Position numbers and translations under genes: made by a program. Below the pieces are notes generated by a model that worked only from the letters and a program-made list of their open reading frames with translations, was not told the origin of the DNA and did not search any database. DNA of 64,000 nt from Caulobacteraceae bacterium (GTDB lineage Bacteria > Pseudomonadota > Alphaproteobacteria > Caulobacterales > Caulobacteraceae), in NCBI GenBank assembly GCA_019247715.1, contig JAFBAO010000012.1:1-64000 (forward strand). The letters are read 5' to 3'. Shown in pieces: positions 53,416 to 63,769 of this stretch; position 1 is the first letter of the stretch; the number at the start of each line of letters is the position of its first letter.

Positions 53416-54054
53416 ATGGCGAAGTCGGGATCGGCGGAGATCCTGTGGCGAGCGGCGCGGACGCTAAGGCCGGCGCGGGCGCGGGGGAAGGCCCTTCCGC
53501 GCCTGCTGTTCTTCACCGATCCGGCGCGCGTGGCCTCGCCCGAGGCGGTGATCGCGGCCCTGCCGAGGGGAGCGGGGGTGGTCTACCGCGCCTTCGCCGC
53601 CCCCGACGCCCTCGCGAAGGGCCGAAGCTTGGCGCAGCTGGCGCGTCGCCGCGGCCTCGTCTTCCTGGTGGGGGCCGACCCGGGCCTCGCCTCGCGGCTG
53701 ATGGCCGACGGCGTGCATCTGCCGGAACGGACGCTGGCCCGGGCGCGGGGGCTGAGGCGCGAGCGGCCCCGGTGGCTCGTCACCGGCGCGGCCCACTCGG
53801 CGGCCGCCCTGGCCCTGGCCCGGCGCGCTGGCCTGGACGCGGTGGCGCTTTCCCCGGCGTTCGCCAGCCGCAGCCCCTCGGCGGCCAAACCGCTGGGGGT
53901 GTTGCGGTTCGCCCAGCTGGTCGGGGGGGCGCGGCGCCCGGTCTACGCGCTGGGTGGGATTCGCGCCGACAACGCCCGACGGCTGGTCCGCCCCGGCGTC
54001 GCCGGCCTGGCGGCGGTGGAAGCGCTCGCGCAGAGCGCCTCGCCTAGAACTTGA
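53416..54054 (+). CDS. Thiamine phosphate synthase-like (ThiE/TenI) protein
   Basis: 212 aa TIM-barrel protein. ALPRLLFFTDPARVASPE, GVVYRAFAAPDALAKGR, LVFLVGADPGLASRLMADGVHLPE, ALSPAFASRSPSAAKPLG, and VYALGGIRADNARRLV follow the ThiE/TenI layout. The catalytic and phosphate residues are partly kept; whether it makes thiamine phosphate or isomerises like TenI is open. The last 11 bases overlap the convergent NtrZ-like gene. Confidence 0.72.
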   Translation: MAKSGSAEILWRAARTLRPARARGKALPRLLFFTDPARVASPEAVIAALPRGAGVVYRAFAAPDALAKGRSLAQLARRRGLVFLVGADPGLASRLMADGVHLPERTLARARGLRRERPRWLVTGAAHSAAALALARRAGLDAVALSPAFASRSPSAAKPLGVLRFAQLVGGARRPVYALGGIRADNARRLVRPGVAGLAAVEALAQSASPRT

Positions 54055-54466
54055 AGGTGGTCTCCAGCCTCACCCGGGGGGCGGGCTGCTCGAACGCGTG
54101 CGCGTCCGGCGCCGGCTCATTGCCGAGGCTGACGCCCACGCCGGTCCGGAGACCGGGCGCCACCCGGTAATTCAGCCCGATCCGCGCGTCACGCCAGTCG
54201 CCGGTCCGGTTAGGCGATTGGTTCAGGTCCAGATTGAGGCCCCAGCGACCTTTGCGCGCATCCCACTGGAGCACCCGGTGCGGGCTCTGCGCCTGGGATC
54301 CCGGCTGGTTGGTGGCGAAATCGTTCTGCTGGGCGAAGGGGTCGAGCGGCGGCGCGGCGCGCACGGCCGTTCCCGCCGCGGCCAACGCCACCGCGGTTGC
54401 AACGACCATCATCGAGCGGGCAGATCCCGACGCCACTTCCCCCATCCGTCCCATAGACGCAGTCAT
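54044..54466 (-). CDS. ntrZ: NtrZ-like periplasmic regulatory protein
   Basis: 140 aa with a Sec signal peptide (about residues 1-37, ending AAAGTAVRA). The mature part is a small beta-rich domain: DPFAQQNDFATNQPG, HRVLQWDARKGRWGLNLDLN, DARIGLNYRVAPGLRTGVGV, and PRVRLETTFKF at the end. This resembles Caulobacter NtrZ, a periplasmic inhibitor of the NtrY kinase, which also lies near the origin. The ATG at 54466 is chosen; an upstream frame lacks the signal peptide. Confidence 0.65.
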   Translation of the reverse strand: MTASMGRMGEVASGSARSMMVVATAVALAAAGTAVRAAPPLDPFAQQNDFATNQPGSQAQSPHRVLQWDARKGRWGLNLDLNQSPNRTGDWRDARIGLNYRVAPGLRTGVGVSLGNEPAPDAHAFEQPAPRVRLETTFKF

Positions 54467-54688
54467 TCTGCGCCCACATTCCGCAGAACCGATTAAGGGC
54501 CGGCCTCGCGAAAGGTCAAGGCGCAGGGACCACGGCGGCGACGAAACGGCGTTTTCGCTGCGGCGCTGTGGCCGGAAGGTCACGTGATTCCTGTTTGGCG
54601 TGCTTAAGGGGATGTTATAGACCCGCTCCCACGGGGACGAAGCCGCTTCGCGGCGTCAGGCGTTTGAAACCACTGGAGCTGACAGCAT

Positions 54689-55141
54689 ATGCCCTTCCGA
54701 AGCGGGGTTGCGACGCGTGGAGCCCTGATGGGATTGGCGGTGATCGGATTTTTCGGCCTGGCCGGGTGCAACGGCTTCCATAAGTCGAGCGGGCCGCCTC
54801 CGACCCCGGCCACCGCCATCGGCGTCAACGCCTATCTGTGGCGGGCCACCCTCGACACCCTGGCCTTCATGCCGCTCGCCTCCGCCGATCCCTACGGGGG
54901 GGTCATCATCACCGACTGGTATGTGAACCCCGAGAAGCCGGACGAGCGGTTCAAGTGCACGGTCTATATTCTCGACACGCGCCTCAGGGGCGACGCCATC
55001 AAGGTGACCGTCTTCAAGCAGATCGCCAACGGTCAGGGCGGCTGGACGGATGCGCCTGTGGCCGACCAGACCCCGGAAGACATCGAGAACGCCATCCTGA
55101 CCAAGGCGCGTCAGCTCAGGCTCTCCAACCTGCGGGGCTGA
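54689..55141 (+). CDS. DUF3576 lipoprotein
   Basis: 150 aa. The signal peptide with lipobox (GFFGLAGCNG) indicates a lipid-anchored periplasmic protein; the mature part has NAYLWRATLDTLAFMPLASA, GGVIITDWYVNPEKPDERFK and DTRLRGDAIKVTVFKQ, as in DUF3576. Function unknown; often next to leuS and lptE, an outer-membrane context. ATG at 54689 or 54728 (MGLAV). Confidence 0.82.
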   Translation: MPFRSGVATRGALMGLAVIGFFGLAGCNGFHKSSGPPPTPATAIGVNAYLWRATLDTLAFMPLASADPYGGVIITDWYVNPEKPDERFKCTVYILDTRLRGDAIKVTVFKQIANGQGGWTDAPVADQTPEDIENAILTKARQLRLSNLRG

Positions 55142-55156
55142 TCCCAAAGCTCCTTC

Positions 55157-57727
55157 ATGGCCCGCTACAATCCCAAAGAGGTCGAGCCGAAGTGGCGCGC
55201 CGCGTGGGCCGCGGCCGACGTCTTCCGAGCCGATAACCGTTCTGCCAAGCCGAAGTACTACGTGCTGGAGATGTTCCCGTATCCGTCGGGACGGCTGCAC
55301 GTGGGCCACGCGCGCAACTACGCCATGGGCGACGTGGTGGCGCGCTTCAAGCGCGCCCGCGGCTACAACGTGCTGCACCCCATGGGATGGGACGCCTTCG
55401 GCCTGCCGGCCGAGAACGCCGCCGCCGAACGGGGCGTCGATCCGGCGAAGTGGACCTACGACAACATCGCGGCCATGCGCGAGGAGTTGAAGCGGCTCGG
55501 GGTTTCGATCGACTGGTCCCGGGAGTTCGCCACCTGCGATCCGGCCTATTATGGACGCCAGCAGGCCTGGTTCCTGCGGCTGCTGAAGAAGGGCCTCGCC
55601 TACCGCAAGGAGGGTCTGGTCAACTGGGATCCGGTCGACATGACCGTGCTCGCCAACGAGCAGGTGGAGAACGGCCGCGGCTGGCGCTCGGGCGCGCTCG
55701 TGGAGCGGCGCAAGCTCACCCAGTGGTTCCTGCGGATCACCGACTACGCCGACCCCCTGCTCGAGGGCCTGAAAAGTCTCGACCGCTGGCCCGAAAAAGT
55801 CCGGCTGATGCAGGAGAACTGGATCGGCAAATCACGCGGCGCGCGGCTCGCGTTTCCGTTCGCGGGGTCTGCGCCCGAGGGGTTCGAAGACGGCGTCTTG
55901 GTCTACACCACCCGGCCCGACACCCTGTTCGGCGCCAGCTTCGTCGCCCTTGCGCCCGACCATCCGATCAGCGAGGCGCTGTCGGCCGCCGATCCCAAGC
56001 TCGCCGCCTTCATCGCCCAGTGCCGCAAGGGCGGGACCTCGGAGGCCGAGATCGAATCCGCCGAGAAGCTCGGTTTCGATACGGGCCTCAGGGTGGTCCA
56101 CCCCTTCGATCCGAATTGGACGCTGCCGGTGTGGATCGCGAACTTCATCCTCATGGACTACGGGACCGGGGCGATCTTCGGCTGCCCGGCCCACGACCAG
56201 CGCGACCTCGAGTTCGCGCGCAAATACGCCCTGCCCGTGAAGCCGGTGGTGCTGCCGCCGGGGCAGGATCCCGGCAGCTTCGCGATCGGCGACGAGGCGT
56301 ACGTCGGCCCCGGCCAGGCGTTCAACTCGGGGTTCATGGACGGGCTCGAGGTCGAGGCCGCCAAGCAGGCGGCGATCGACAAGATCGAGGCGCTGGGTCT
56401 CGGCGAAGGCGCGACCGTCTATCGGCTGCGCGACTGGGGCGTTTCGCGCCAGCGCGGCTGGGGCTGCCCGATCCCGGTGATCAACTGCGCGGTCTGCGGG
56501 GTGGCGCCGGTCCCGGAGGACCAGCTGCCGGTCGAGCTGCCCAAGGACCTGGACTTCAGCCGCCCCGGCAATCCCCTGGCGCGCCATCCGACCTTCCGGT
56601 TCACCACCTGTCCCGGCTGCAAGGGCCCAGCCGAGCGGGAGACCGACACCCTCGACACCTTCGTCGATTCCTCCTGGTACTTCGCCCGCTACGCCAACCC
56701 GGACGCGGCCGAGCCGATCGACAAGGTGGCGGCTGACTATTGGCTGCCGGCCGACCAGTACATCGGCGGTGTGGAGCACGCCGTGCTGCACCTCCTCTAC
56801 GCCCGCTTCATCACCCGGGCGCTGGCCGACGAGGGCCTGCTGAGCGTGCGCGAGCCCTTCGCCGGCCTCTTCACTCAGGGGATGGTCACCCACGAGACCT
56901 ATCGGCGGCAGAATGGCGACTGGGTCGACCCGTCGGAAGTCGAGATCGTCTCCGAAGGCGCGACCCGCACGGCGCGTCTCGTCGCGGCCGGCGAGCCGCT
57001 GGTGATCGGCGACGTGGAGAAGATGTCCAAGTCCAAGCGCAACGTCGTCGCGCCGGCCGACATGGCCGACCGCTACGGCGTCGACGCCGCGCGGCTGACG
57101 GTGCTCTCCGATTCTCCGCCCGAACGGGACGTGCAGTGGACCGCGGCCGGCGTCGAGGGCGCCTGGCGTCTGGTGAACCGGGTCTGGGCGGAGTTCGACT
57201 CCCCGCCCGCCGCGGCGACCGAGGCATGGGAGCCGCGCGCGGCGCGCCGCATCGTCCACCGGACGATCAAGGCGGTGACGGAGGCCGTGGAAGGCTTCCG
57301 CTTCAACAGCGCGATCGCTCGCCTCCACGAATTCGTCAAAGTCGTTTCGACCATGCGCGCGCCGGCCGGCGACCCCGAGCGCTCGCAGGTCCGGCGCGAG
57401 GCGCTCTCGGCGCTCGCCAGGCTGGTCGCCCCCTTCGCCCCCCACCTGGCGGAAGAGTGTTGGGCTGAGCTCGGTGAGACCGGATTGGTGGCCGCCGCCC
57501 CCTGGCCCGTCTTTGAGCCGCAGCTCGCCGAAGACGAGCAGCGGGTCTTGCCGGTCCAGATCAACGGCAAGCGGCGCGGAGAGATTCGCGCCGACGTCGG
57601 CGCTTCGGAGGCGGAGGTGGAGAAGATCGTGCTTGACGATCCGGAGATTGCGCGCCGCCTGGAAGGCCTCAGCATCCGGCGGGTGATCGTGGTCAAGGAC
57701 CGCATCGTCAACATCGTGGCCGCATGA
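55157..57727 (+). CDS. leuS: Leucyl-tRNA synthetase
   Basis: 856-aa class I synthetase. [20 protein letters not shown] (HIGH box), [14 protein letters not shown], the editing domain ([39 protein letters not shown]), [12 protein letters not shown], and [10 protein letters not shown]. Full length; ATG at 55157 sits 15 bases after DUF3576. The lptE ATG overlaps its stop. Confidence 0.97.
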   Translation: MARYNPKEVEPKWRAAWAAADVFRADNRSAKPKYYVLEMFPYPSGRLHVGHARNYAMGDVVARFKRARGYNVLHPMGWDAFGLPAENAAAERGVDPAKWTYDNIAAMREELKRLGVSIDWSREFATCDPAYYGRQQAWFLRLLKKGLAYRKEGLVNWDPVDMTVLANEQVENGRGWRSGALVERRKLTQWFLRITDYADPLLEGLKSLDRWPEKVRLMQENWIGKSRGARLAFPFAGSAPEGFEDGVLVYTTRPDTLFGASFVALAPDHPISEALSAADPKLAAFIAQCRKGGTSEAEIESAEKLGFDTGLRVVHPFDPNWTLPVWIANFILMDYGTGAIFGCPAHDQRDLEFARKYALPVKPVVLPPGQDPGSFAIGDEAYVGPGQAFNSGFMDGLEVEAAKQAAIDKIEALGLGEGATVYRLRDWGVSRQRGWGCPIPVINCAVCGVAPVPEDQLPVELPKDLDFSRPGNPLARHPTFRFTTCPGCKGPAERETDTLDTFVDSSWYFARYANPDAAEPIDKVAADYWLPADQYIGGVEHAVLHLLYARFITRALADEGLLSVREPFAGLFTQGMVTHETYRRQNGDWVDPSEVEIVSEGATRTARLVAAGEPLVIGDVEKMSKSKRNVVAPADMADRYGVDAARLTVLSDSPPERDVQWTAAGVEGAWRLVNRVWAEFDSPPAAATEAWEPRAARRIVHRTIKAVTEAVEGFRFNSAIARLHEFVKVVSTMRAPAGDPERSQVRREALSALARLVAPFAPHLAEECWAELGETGLVAAAPWPVFEPQLAEDEQRVLPVQINGKRRGEIRADVGASEAEVEKIVLDDPEIARRLEGLSIRRVIVVKDRIVNIVAA

Positions 57728-58278
57728 GACGCCTCGCCCCGGTCCTGGCGGTTCTCGGGCTCGCAGCGCTCGGCGGTTGCGGCTTCACGCCGCTCTACGG
57801 GGGGCCGGGCGCGACCTCCGGGCTCTCGCACATCGACGTCGTGGCTCCCGAGGGCAGGGTGGGCTTCCTGCTCCGCGAGGATCTGGACGACGCCCTCGGC
57901 CACGACAAAGGCGCCCCGCCGGCCTATCGCCTGGAGCTGGCGATCAGCCAGGGACGGGCCGCCCACGGCCTGACCGTCAGCGGCGTCTCTCAGCGCTTCG
58001 AGATCGACCTCGGCGTCGACTACACGCTTACCGACCTCGCCACCGGCAAGGTCGCCCGCACCGGTCACGTGACCAGCGACATCAGCTACGATTCCGCGGT
58101 CCAGCCCTACGCCGGCATCGCAGCGCGGCAGAACACCCAGGAGCTCGTGGCGCTCAACGCGGCGGCCAAGATCCAGCGTGAGCTGGCGGCCTGGATGGCG
58201 AACGGCAAGCCGGGACCGCCCCCGCCCAAGCCCCCGAAGCCGGCGACGGCGGCGACCGCGGCCACGGAGGCGAGGTGA
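57724..58278 (+). CDS. lptE: LPS assembly lipoprotein LptE
   Basis: 184 aa. Signal peptide and lipobox [17 protein letters not shown], the first residues typical of the LptE/RlpB family that plugs LptD in the outer membrane. Mid-part beta-alpha motifs are weakly conserved; a Pro/Ala-rich tail ends it. Overlaps leuS and holA by 4 bases each. Confidence 0.88.
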   Translation: MRRLAPVLAVLGLAALGGCGFTPLYGGPGATSGLSHIDVVAPEGRVGFLLREDLDDALGHDKGAPPAYRLELAISQGRAAHGLTVSGVSQRFEIDLGVDYTLTDLATGKVARTGHVTSDISYDSAVQPYAGIAARQNTQELVALNAAAKIQRELAAWMANGKPGPPPPKPPKPATAATAATEAR

Positions 58279-59327
58279 TCCTCGGCCGCCGGCCGGACGT
58301 CGAGCGGTTCCTGGCCAGGCCGGACCCCAAGATCAACGCGGTCCTCGTCTACGGGCGCGACCTGGGCGTGGTGCGCGAGCGAGCCCAGGCGCTGGCGGAA
58401 AAGGCGTCCGAGCGGCCGGACGATCCGTTCGACGTGGCGCGCATCAGCGACGGCGACCTCGAGTCCGATCCCGCCCTCATCGCCGACGAGCTCGCGGCCT
58501 ATTCCCTGATGGGAGGGCGCCGGCTGGTGCGCCTTCGCCTCTCCAGCGAAAAGGCCCAGCTCGACCGGCTGGCGGCGAGCGCCCTGGAGCGTCATGCGGC
58601 CGGCGAATTCAATCCCGAGGCCCTCCTGCTGATCGAAGCGGGCAATCTAGGCCGGGAGTCCGCCCTGCGTCGGGCCGCGGAGAAGAGTCCGGCGGCGGCG
58701 GCCATCCCCTGCTACGAGGACGAGACCGGCGATCTCGCCCGCCTGACGCGCGAGGCGCTGGGCGCCGACCGCCTCGGCCTGACCGCCGAAGCGCTCGACC
58801 TCTTTGTCCGGCGCTTGCCCCACGAGCGTGGTGTGGCCAGGCGGGAGATCGAGCGGCTGGCGCTCTACCTCGGCCCCGGAAGCGGCCGGGTCGGCGACGT
58901 CGAGGATCTCGCGGAATTCCTGGGCTCAGAGCCGGAAGCCTCCCTCGCCGATGCGGCTCAGGACGCCTTCGGGGGCCGGCTGGCGGCGGCGCAGGCGGGT
59001 CTGCGGCGGGCGGCGGCCGAGGGCGAGGGCGGGCCGTCCGCGGTGCGGGCGTTGGGCGTCCATCTGGGACGGCTGCGGCGGACGGCGGCGCTCAGGAGGT
59101 CGGGCGCCGAGCTCGCCGAGGCGGCCAAGGCCGCCGGGGTCTTCTGGAAGAACGAGCGGGAATTCCTGCGCCAGGCGCGGGCCTGGGACCTGGAGGAGCT
59201 CGATCAGCTGCAGCCGGAGCTGCTCGCCGCCGATCGGGCCTGCAAGCAGGCCGGCGCGCCCGACCGGCTGATCGCCGAACGCCTGGTGCTCGGCATCGCC
59301 GCGCGGGCGCGGCGGCTTGGGCTCTGA
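58275..59327 (+). CDS. holA: DNA polymerase III delta subunit HolA
   Basis: 350 aa clamp-loader wrench. NAVLVYGRDLGVVRERAQAL, DPFDVARISDGDLESDPAL, IADELAAYSLMGGRRLVRLR, and domain III residues ERLVLGIAARARRLGL at the end. The start is GTG at 58275, overlapping lptE. Convergent with truA (4-base gap). Confidence 0.93.
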   Translation: MILGRRPDVERFLARPDPKINAVLVYGRDLGVVRERAQALAEKASERPDDPFDVARISDGDLESDPALIADELAAYSLMGGRRLVRLRLSSEKAQLDRLAASALERHAAGEFNPEALLLIEAGNLGRESALRRAAEKSPAAAAIPCYEDETGDLARLTREALGADRLGLTAEALDLFVRRLPHERGVARREIERLALYLGPGSGRVGDVEDLAEFLGSEPEASLADAAQDAFGGRLAAAQAGLRRAAAEGEGGPSAVRALGVHLGRLRRTAALRRSGAELAEAAKAAGVFWKNEREFLRQARAWDLEELDQLQPELLAADRACKQAGAPDRLIAERLVLGIAARARRLGL

Positions 59328-59331
59328 GCCC

Positions 59332-60069
59332 TCAGTAGTCTACCGCCGCCAGGTAGAGCCCGTGGGCCGGGGCCACCGGCCCGCAGGCGGCGCGGTCGCG
59401 GGCCTCAAGCGCCGCGCGCAGATCCTCCGGCGTCCAGCGGCCGGCCCCGACCTCGGCGAGGCTTCCGGTCATCGAGCGGACCTGGCGGTGCAGGAAGGAG
59501 CGGGCGGCGAAGGCCAGCCAGATCTCGGGTCCCTCGCGCCGGACCTGGGCCAGGTCGAGGGTCTTCATCGGGGAGGCCGACTGACAGTCGACGTCCCGGA
59601 AGGTGGTGAAGTCGTGGTGGCCCACGAGGATTTTCGCCGCCTCGGCCATGGCCGCTGCGTCGAGCGGCTTCTTGACGTGCCAGACCCGGCCCTGGTCGAG
59701 GGTGGGCGGCGCCATGCGGTTGACGATCCGGTAGAGATACCGGCGGCCCTTGGCCGAAAAGCGGGCGTGGAACCCTTGCGGGGCGAGGCCGGCGGCGAGC
59801 ACGGCGATCGGTTGCGGGACCAAATGGGCGTTCAGGGCGTCGCGCACCACGGCCGGCGCCCAGGCCTTCTCGAGATCGAGGTGGACGACCTGCTGAAGGG
59901 CGTGAACGCCCGCGTCGGTGCGGCCCGCGGCCTGCAGCCGCACGTCCTCGCCGCAAAAGGCCTTCACCGCTCGTTCGACCGAGGCTTGGACGGTGGGAAG
60001 CTCGCCCTGAGCCTGGTAGCCGTGGAAACCGCGGCCGTCGTACTCGAGGTCGAGCCGGTAGCGCGGCAT
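59332..60069 (-). CDS. truA: tRNA pseudouridine38-40 synthase TruA
   Basis: 245 aa. YRLDLEYDGRGFHGYQAQGE at the N-terminus, LQAAGRTDAGVHALQQVVHLD with the catalytic Asp, FHARFSAKGRRYLYRI, HHDFTTFRDVDCQSASPMKT, and SFLHRQVRSMTGSLAEVG. ATG at 60069; the fmt stop overlaps it by one base. Confidence 0.95.
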   Translation of the reverse strand: MPRYRLDLEYDGRGFHGYQAQGELPTVQASVERAVKAFCGEDVRLQAAGRTDAGVHALQQVVHLDLEKAWAPAVVRDALNAHLVPQPIAVLAAGLAPQGFHARFSAKGRRYLYRIVNRMAPPTLDQGRVWHVKKPLDAAAMAEAAKILVGHHDFTTFRDVDCQSASPMKTLDLAQVRREGPEIWLAFAARSFLHRQVRSMTGSLAEVGAGRWTPEDLRAALEARDRAACGPVAPAHGLYLAAVDY

Positions 60070-60995
60070 CAGCCGAGCATGTCGCCGGGCCGCAGCGGAA
60101 AGCCGCGCAGGAACTCGGCGGCCGCCTGGGGACCGCGCCCCTCGCGCTGCACCTCGAGCAGCCGCACCGAGCCCCCCGCGGCGCCGACCAGCAGGGCCTC
60201 GTCCAGGATCTCGCCGGGGACGCCGTCGGCGTCTTCCGCGCGGGAGAGCAGGGCCTTCACCCGCACCGGGCCGCGCTCGCCAGGGACTTCGAACCAGGCG
60301 CCGGGATGGGGCGAAAGGCCGCGGATCTGCCGGTCGATCGCCGCGGCGGGCTTCGACCAAAGGATCCGCGCCTCCTTCGGCCGGATCTTCTTGGCGTAGG
60401 TGACGCCTTCGGCCGATTGCGGAGTCTCGACCGCCGTCCCCGAGGCGATGGCCGCAAGCGTCCGGACGAGCAACTGGGCGCCGGCCGAGCCGAGCCGGCC
60501 CTGCAGGGCGCCGGCGGTGTCCAGGGCGTCGATCCTCAGGCGCTCCTCGGCGAGGATGGGCCCTTCGTCGAGCCCCTCGGTGAGCCGCATCACCTGGATT
60601 CCGGTGATCTTGTCGCCGGCCATGATCGCCCGCTGGATCGGCGCCGCGCCGCGCCAGCGCGGCAGCAGCGAGGCGTGCAGGTTGAAGGTCCCCCGGGCGG
60701 GCGCCTCGATCACCTCGCGCGGCAGGATCTGGCCGAAGGCGACGACGACCGCCGCATCCAGGGCGAGGGCCTCGAACGCCTGGGCGACCTCCGGCTCGCG
60801 CATCGAGGTCGGGGTGCGGACCGCAAGGCCCTTGGATTCGGCGAAGGCGTGGACCGGCGAGGGGGCGAGCTTCCGCCCGCGGCCCCTGGGCGCCGGCGGC
60901 TGGGTGTAGACGCACGCCACCTCGTGGCCGGCCTCCAGCACGGCCGCGAGGCTGATGACCGCGAACTCAGGGGTGCCGAGAAAGGCCAGACGCAT
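60069..60995 (-). CDS. fmt: Methionyl-tRNA formyltransferase
   Basis: 308 aa. [21 protein letters not shown] at the N-terminus, [33 protein letters not shown] (catalytic Asn-His region), DEGPIL and the C-terminal OB domain. ATG at 60995; 13 residues more are possible upstream but unmatched. Pairs with def in the formyl-Met pathway. Confidence 0.95.
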   Translation of the reverse strand: MRLAFLGTPEFAVISLAAVLEAGHEVACVYTQPPAPRGRGRKLAPSPVHAFAESKGLAVRTPTSMREPEVAQAFEALALDAAVVVAFGQILPREVIEAPARGTFNLHASLLPRWRGAAPIQRAIMAGDKITGIQVMRLTEGLDEGPILAEERLRIDALDTAGALQGRLGSAGAQLLVRTLAAIASGTAVETPQSAEGVTYAKKIRPKEARILWSKPAAAIDRQIRGLSPHPGAWFEVPGERGPVRVKALLSRAEDADGVPGEILDEALLVGAAGGSVRLLEVQREGRGPQAAAEFLRGFPLRPGDMLG

Positions 60996-61040
60996 GGCGA
61001 GCGGTTTAGCGGCGCGGCCGGGCGGGCGCAAAGGCGCGAG

Positions 61041-61568
61041 CTAAAGCGCCTCGGCCTCCGTCTTGGCGGCCTTCTTCACCTTGCTGACCGCCCGCTGGCG
61101 CTTCAGCCGCGACAGGTGGTCGATGAAGAGCACGCCGTTCAGGTGATCGATCTCGTGCTGGATGCAGACCGCGAAGAGCGCCTCGGCGTCTTCTTCCACA
61201 AGCCGGCCGTGATAATCGAGCGAGCGCAGGCGCACCTTGGCCGGCCGTTCCACCTCGTCGTAGATCTCCGGCACCGAAAGACATCCTTCCTCGTAGACGC
61301 CGGTCTCCTCCGAGGCCCAGACGATCTCGGGATTGACGAAGAACCGGGGCGCCTTCGGCTCCTCGCCGCGGGCCAGATCCATGACGATCACCCGTTTGGG
61401 CTCGCCCACTTGGATGGCGGCCAGGCCGATGCCGGGCGCGGCGTACATGGTCTCCAGCATGTCGTCCATCAGCGCCCGCAGGTCGTCGTCCACGGCCACG
61501 ACCGGCTGCGATTTCTTCTTCAGCGTCGCAAGGTCTGCATCGACGGTGAGGATACGGCGGACGCTCAT
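61041..61568 (-). CDS. def: Peptide deformylase
   Basis: 175 aa. The three metal motifs are [18 protein letters not shown] and QHEIDHLNG. Ends with a Lys-rich helix ([14 protein letters not shown]). Follows rmuC (4-base overlap) and precedes fmt by 45 bases. Confidence 0.96.
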   Translation of the reverse strand: MSVRRILTVDADLATLKKKSQPVVAVDDDLRALMDDMLETMYAAPGIGLAAIQVGEPKRVIVMDLARGEEPKAPRFFVNPEIVWASEETGVYEEGCLSVPEIYDEVERPAKVRLRSLDYHGRLVEEDAEALFAVCIQHEIDHLNGVLFIDHLSRLKRQRAVSKVKKAAKTEAEAL

Positions 61569-62800
61569 GCCGCGGACGTAGGCGCCGGCGCTTTCACCGT
61601 CAAGATCGTCGCCCGGGGCGGCTCCTCGGCGACGAGTTTGGTCAACGGACGGGCGCCGACGTCGACCGTCGGGGGCTCCGGGAGGCGCCGGCCCTCATGG
61701 TCGGAAGCCAGATCCTCGAATCGCCGCGCCTGGGTGAGGACCTGGGTCTCCAGCGAGGCGACGAACTGGTTGTAGCGCCCGACCGCCGCCTCGAGCGCCT
61801 TGCCCACCCCGGCCACGTGGCCGCCCATCACCGAAAGGCGCTTGTAGAGCTCGCGCCCGAGCGCCGCGGTCTCGGCCGCGTTCAGGGCCTGTTTCTCCAC
61901 CCGCCACCCGTAGGCCACCGCCTTGCAGAGGGCGAAGAGGGTGGTGGGCGTCACCAGGATCACCCGCCGCTCCATGGCCTCGGTCATCAGGTCCGGGAGG
62001 CGCTCCAGGGCCGCCGCCAGGAAGGCGTCGCCGGGTACGAACATGGCCACGAAGTCGGGCGAGGCCTCGAACTGGTCCCAGTAGGCCTTGGCGGCGAGGC
62101 TCTGGACGTGGGTCTTCACGCTCTGGGCGTGGCGCTGGTAGCCGGCCTCGCGGGCGCCCTCTTCCGCCGCGTCCTGGGCTTCGAGGAAGCCGTTCAGCGA
62201 GCACTTGGCGTCGATCACGAACGCCCCGCCGCCGGGCAGCCGCACCACCACGTCCGGCCGGCGCGCGCCGCCGTCCGTCTCGGCGTGCACCTGCTCCTCG
62301 AAATCGATCCGCGCCTTCAGGCCGGCCAGCTCCAGCACGTTGCGCAGCATCTGCTCGCCCCAGCGCCCCTGAACCCCGGCCCCGCGCCGGAGCGCGGTGG
62401 AGAGCTTGCGCGCCTCGGCCTGGGTCGCCGCCGTGGCCGTCAGCAAGGCCTCGAGCTGCTGCTTCAGACCGCCGGTCTCGGCGGCGCGCGCCTTCTCGGC
62501 CTCAGTCACGCAGGCCTGGAACTTGGCGAGGGACTCGGCCACCGGCTTCAGCTTTTCTTCCATCCGCGCTTGGGCGACCCGCTCCTGCGCCTGGAAGCTT
62601 TCCGTGGCGCGCTGCACCAGGGCCTCGGCCACCGCCTGGGCCGACTGGGCAGCCTGGGCGGCAAGGGTCTCGGCGTTGGCTTCCAGCAGGCGGGCGCGCA
62701 TCTCGGACCGGGCCGCGCGGCCGCGCTCGAGGATCGCCCAGGCGACGGCGGCGGCCGCCGCGAGGCAGGAGAGCAGGGTCGCGAGCATGAGGGCGTTCAT
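61565..62800 (-). CDS. rmuC: DNA recombination protein RmuC
   Basis: 411 aa. An N-terminal membrane helix, a coiled-coil stretch (about 30-135) and the RmuC domain: [68 protein letters not shown] and [18 protein letters not shown]. Restrains inverted-repeat recombination in other bacteria. ATG at 62800. Confidence 0.92.
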   Translation of the reverse strand: MNALMLATLLSCLAAAAAVAWAILERGRAARSEMRARLLEANAETLAAQAAQSAQAVAEALVQRATESFQAQERVAQARMEEKLKPVAESLAKFQACVTEAEKARAAETGGLKQQLEALLTATAATQAEARKLSTALRRGAGVQGRWGEQMLRNVLELAGLKARIDFEEQVHAETDGGARRPDVVVRLPGGGAFVIDAKCSLNGFLEAQDAAEEGAREAGYQRHAQSVKTHVQSLAAKAYWDQFEASPDFVAMFVPGDAFLAAALERLPDLMTEAMERRVILVTPTTLFALCKAVAYGWRVEKQALNAAETAALGRELYKRLSVMGGHVAGVGKALEAAVGRYNQFVASLETQVLTQARRFEDLASDHEGRRLPEPPTVDVGARPLTKLVAEEPPRATILTVKAPAPTSAA

Positions 62801-62839
62801 GCTCCGTTCGTATCCGAGTCGGCCCGCCTTGGTAAGGCG

Positions 62840-63439
62840 CTAAGCAGGCCGCCTGGCGCGCAAGGCCTGGGCGATGGTGCCGTCGTCCAGCCAGTCGAGC
62901 TCGCCGCCCACCGGGACTCCGCGGGCCAGCATGGTCACCGCCACGCCGGTCCCGGCCAGCCGGTCGGCCAGGTAGTGGGCGGTGGTCTGGCCGTCCACCG
63001 TGGCGGGCAGGGCGAGGATGACCTCTTTGACCGTCCCGTCCCGGGCTCGTTCGGTCAGGCTCGCCACCCTGAGCGCCTCGGGGCCGACGCCGTCCAGCAC
63101 CGAGAGCAACCCGCCTAGGACATGATAGCGCCCGCGGTAGGCTCCGGCGCGCTCCATGGCCCAAAGCGCCCCCACCTCCTCGACGACGCAGATGAGGCTG
63201 AGATCCCGTTCGAGGTCTGCGCAGACGGCGCAGGGGTCGCGGGTGTCGAGGGCGCCGCAGATTCTGCAGGCGACCACTTGATCGGCGGCCGCGGTCAGCG
63301 CGTCCATCAGCGGCAGGAGCAGCTGTTCGCGCCGCTTCAGGAGCGACAGCGCCGCGCGCCGGGCTGACCTCGGCCCAAGGCCAGGCAACTTGGCCAAGAG
63401 CGCGATCAGCCGCTCTATCTCCGGCCCGACCGAGGACAC
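62840..63439 (-). CDS. recR: Recombination protein RecR
   Basis: 199 aa. HhH region [19 protein letters not shown], Cys4 zinc finger [16 protein letters not shown], the TOPRIM domain with [20 protein letters not shown] and Walker-B-like [20 protein letters not shown]. Works with RecF/RecO at gaps. Follows ybaB by 8 bases. Confidence 0.95.
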   Translation of the reverse strand: MSSVGPEIERLIALLAKLPGLGPRSARRAALSLLKRREQLLLPLMDALTAAADQVVACRICGALDTRDPCAVCADLERDLSLICVVEEVGALWAMERAGAYRGRYHVLGGLLSVLDGVGPEALRVASLTERARDGTVKEVILALPATVDGQTTAHYLADRLAGTGVAVTMLARGVPVGGELDWLDDGTIAQALRARRPA

Positions 63440-63447
63440 CTAGGCGC

Positions 63448-63768
63448 TCAAAACTTCGGCATTCCGGGCAGTCCCGCCAGAGGGCCGGCCGCGTCGCGCA
63501 TCACCTCGGCCTGGCGCGCTTCGAGTTTGCGGCGCGCGTCGGCGTGAGCGGCGACGATGAGGTCGGCGACGATCTCGCTTTCGCCTGGGGCGAGCAGGCT
63601 TTCGTCGATGGTGACGCGGGCGAGCTCGCCCGTTCCCCGCAGCGCCAGCCGCACCATGCCGCCGCCGGCGGAGCCGTCCACCTCCATCTCCGCCAGACGC
63701 GCCTGGGCGGCCTGCAGCTTCTCCTGCATGGCCTGCGCCTGCTTCATGATCTCGCCGAGGTCCTTCAT
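63448..63768 (-). CDS. ybaB: YbaB/EbfC family nucleoid-associated protein
   Basis: 106 aa. KDLGEIMKQAQAMQEKLQAA (helical tweezer arm), GGGMVRLALRGTGELARVTI and LIVAAHADARRKLEARQAEV are typical. ATG at 63768 sits one base after the dnaX stop; residues further upstream are dnaX sequence. Confidence 0.92.
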   Translation of the reverse strand: MKDLGEIMKQAQAMQEKLQAAQARLAEMEVDGSAGGGMVRLALRGTGELARVTIDESLLAPGESEIVADLIVAAHADARRKLEARQAEVMRDAAGPLAGLPGMPKF

Positions 63769-63769
63769 G

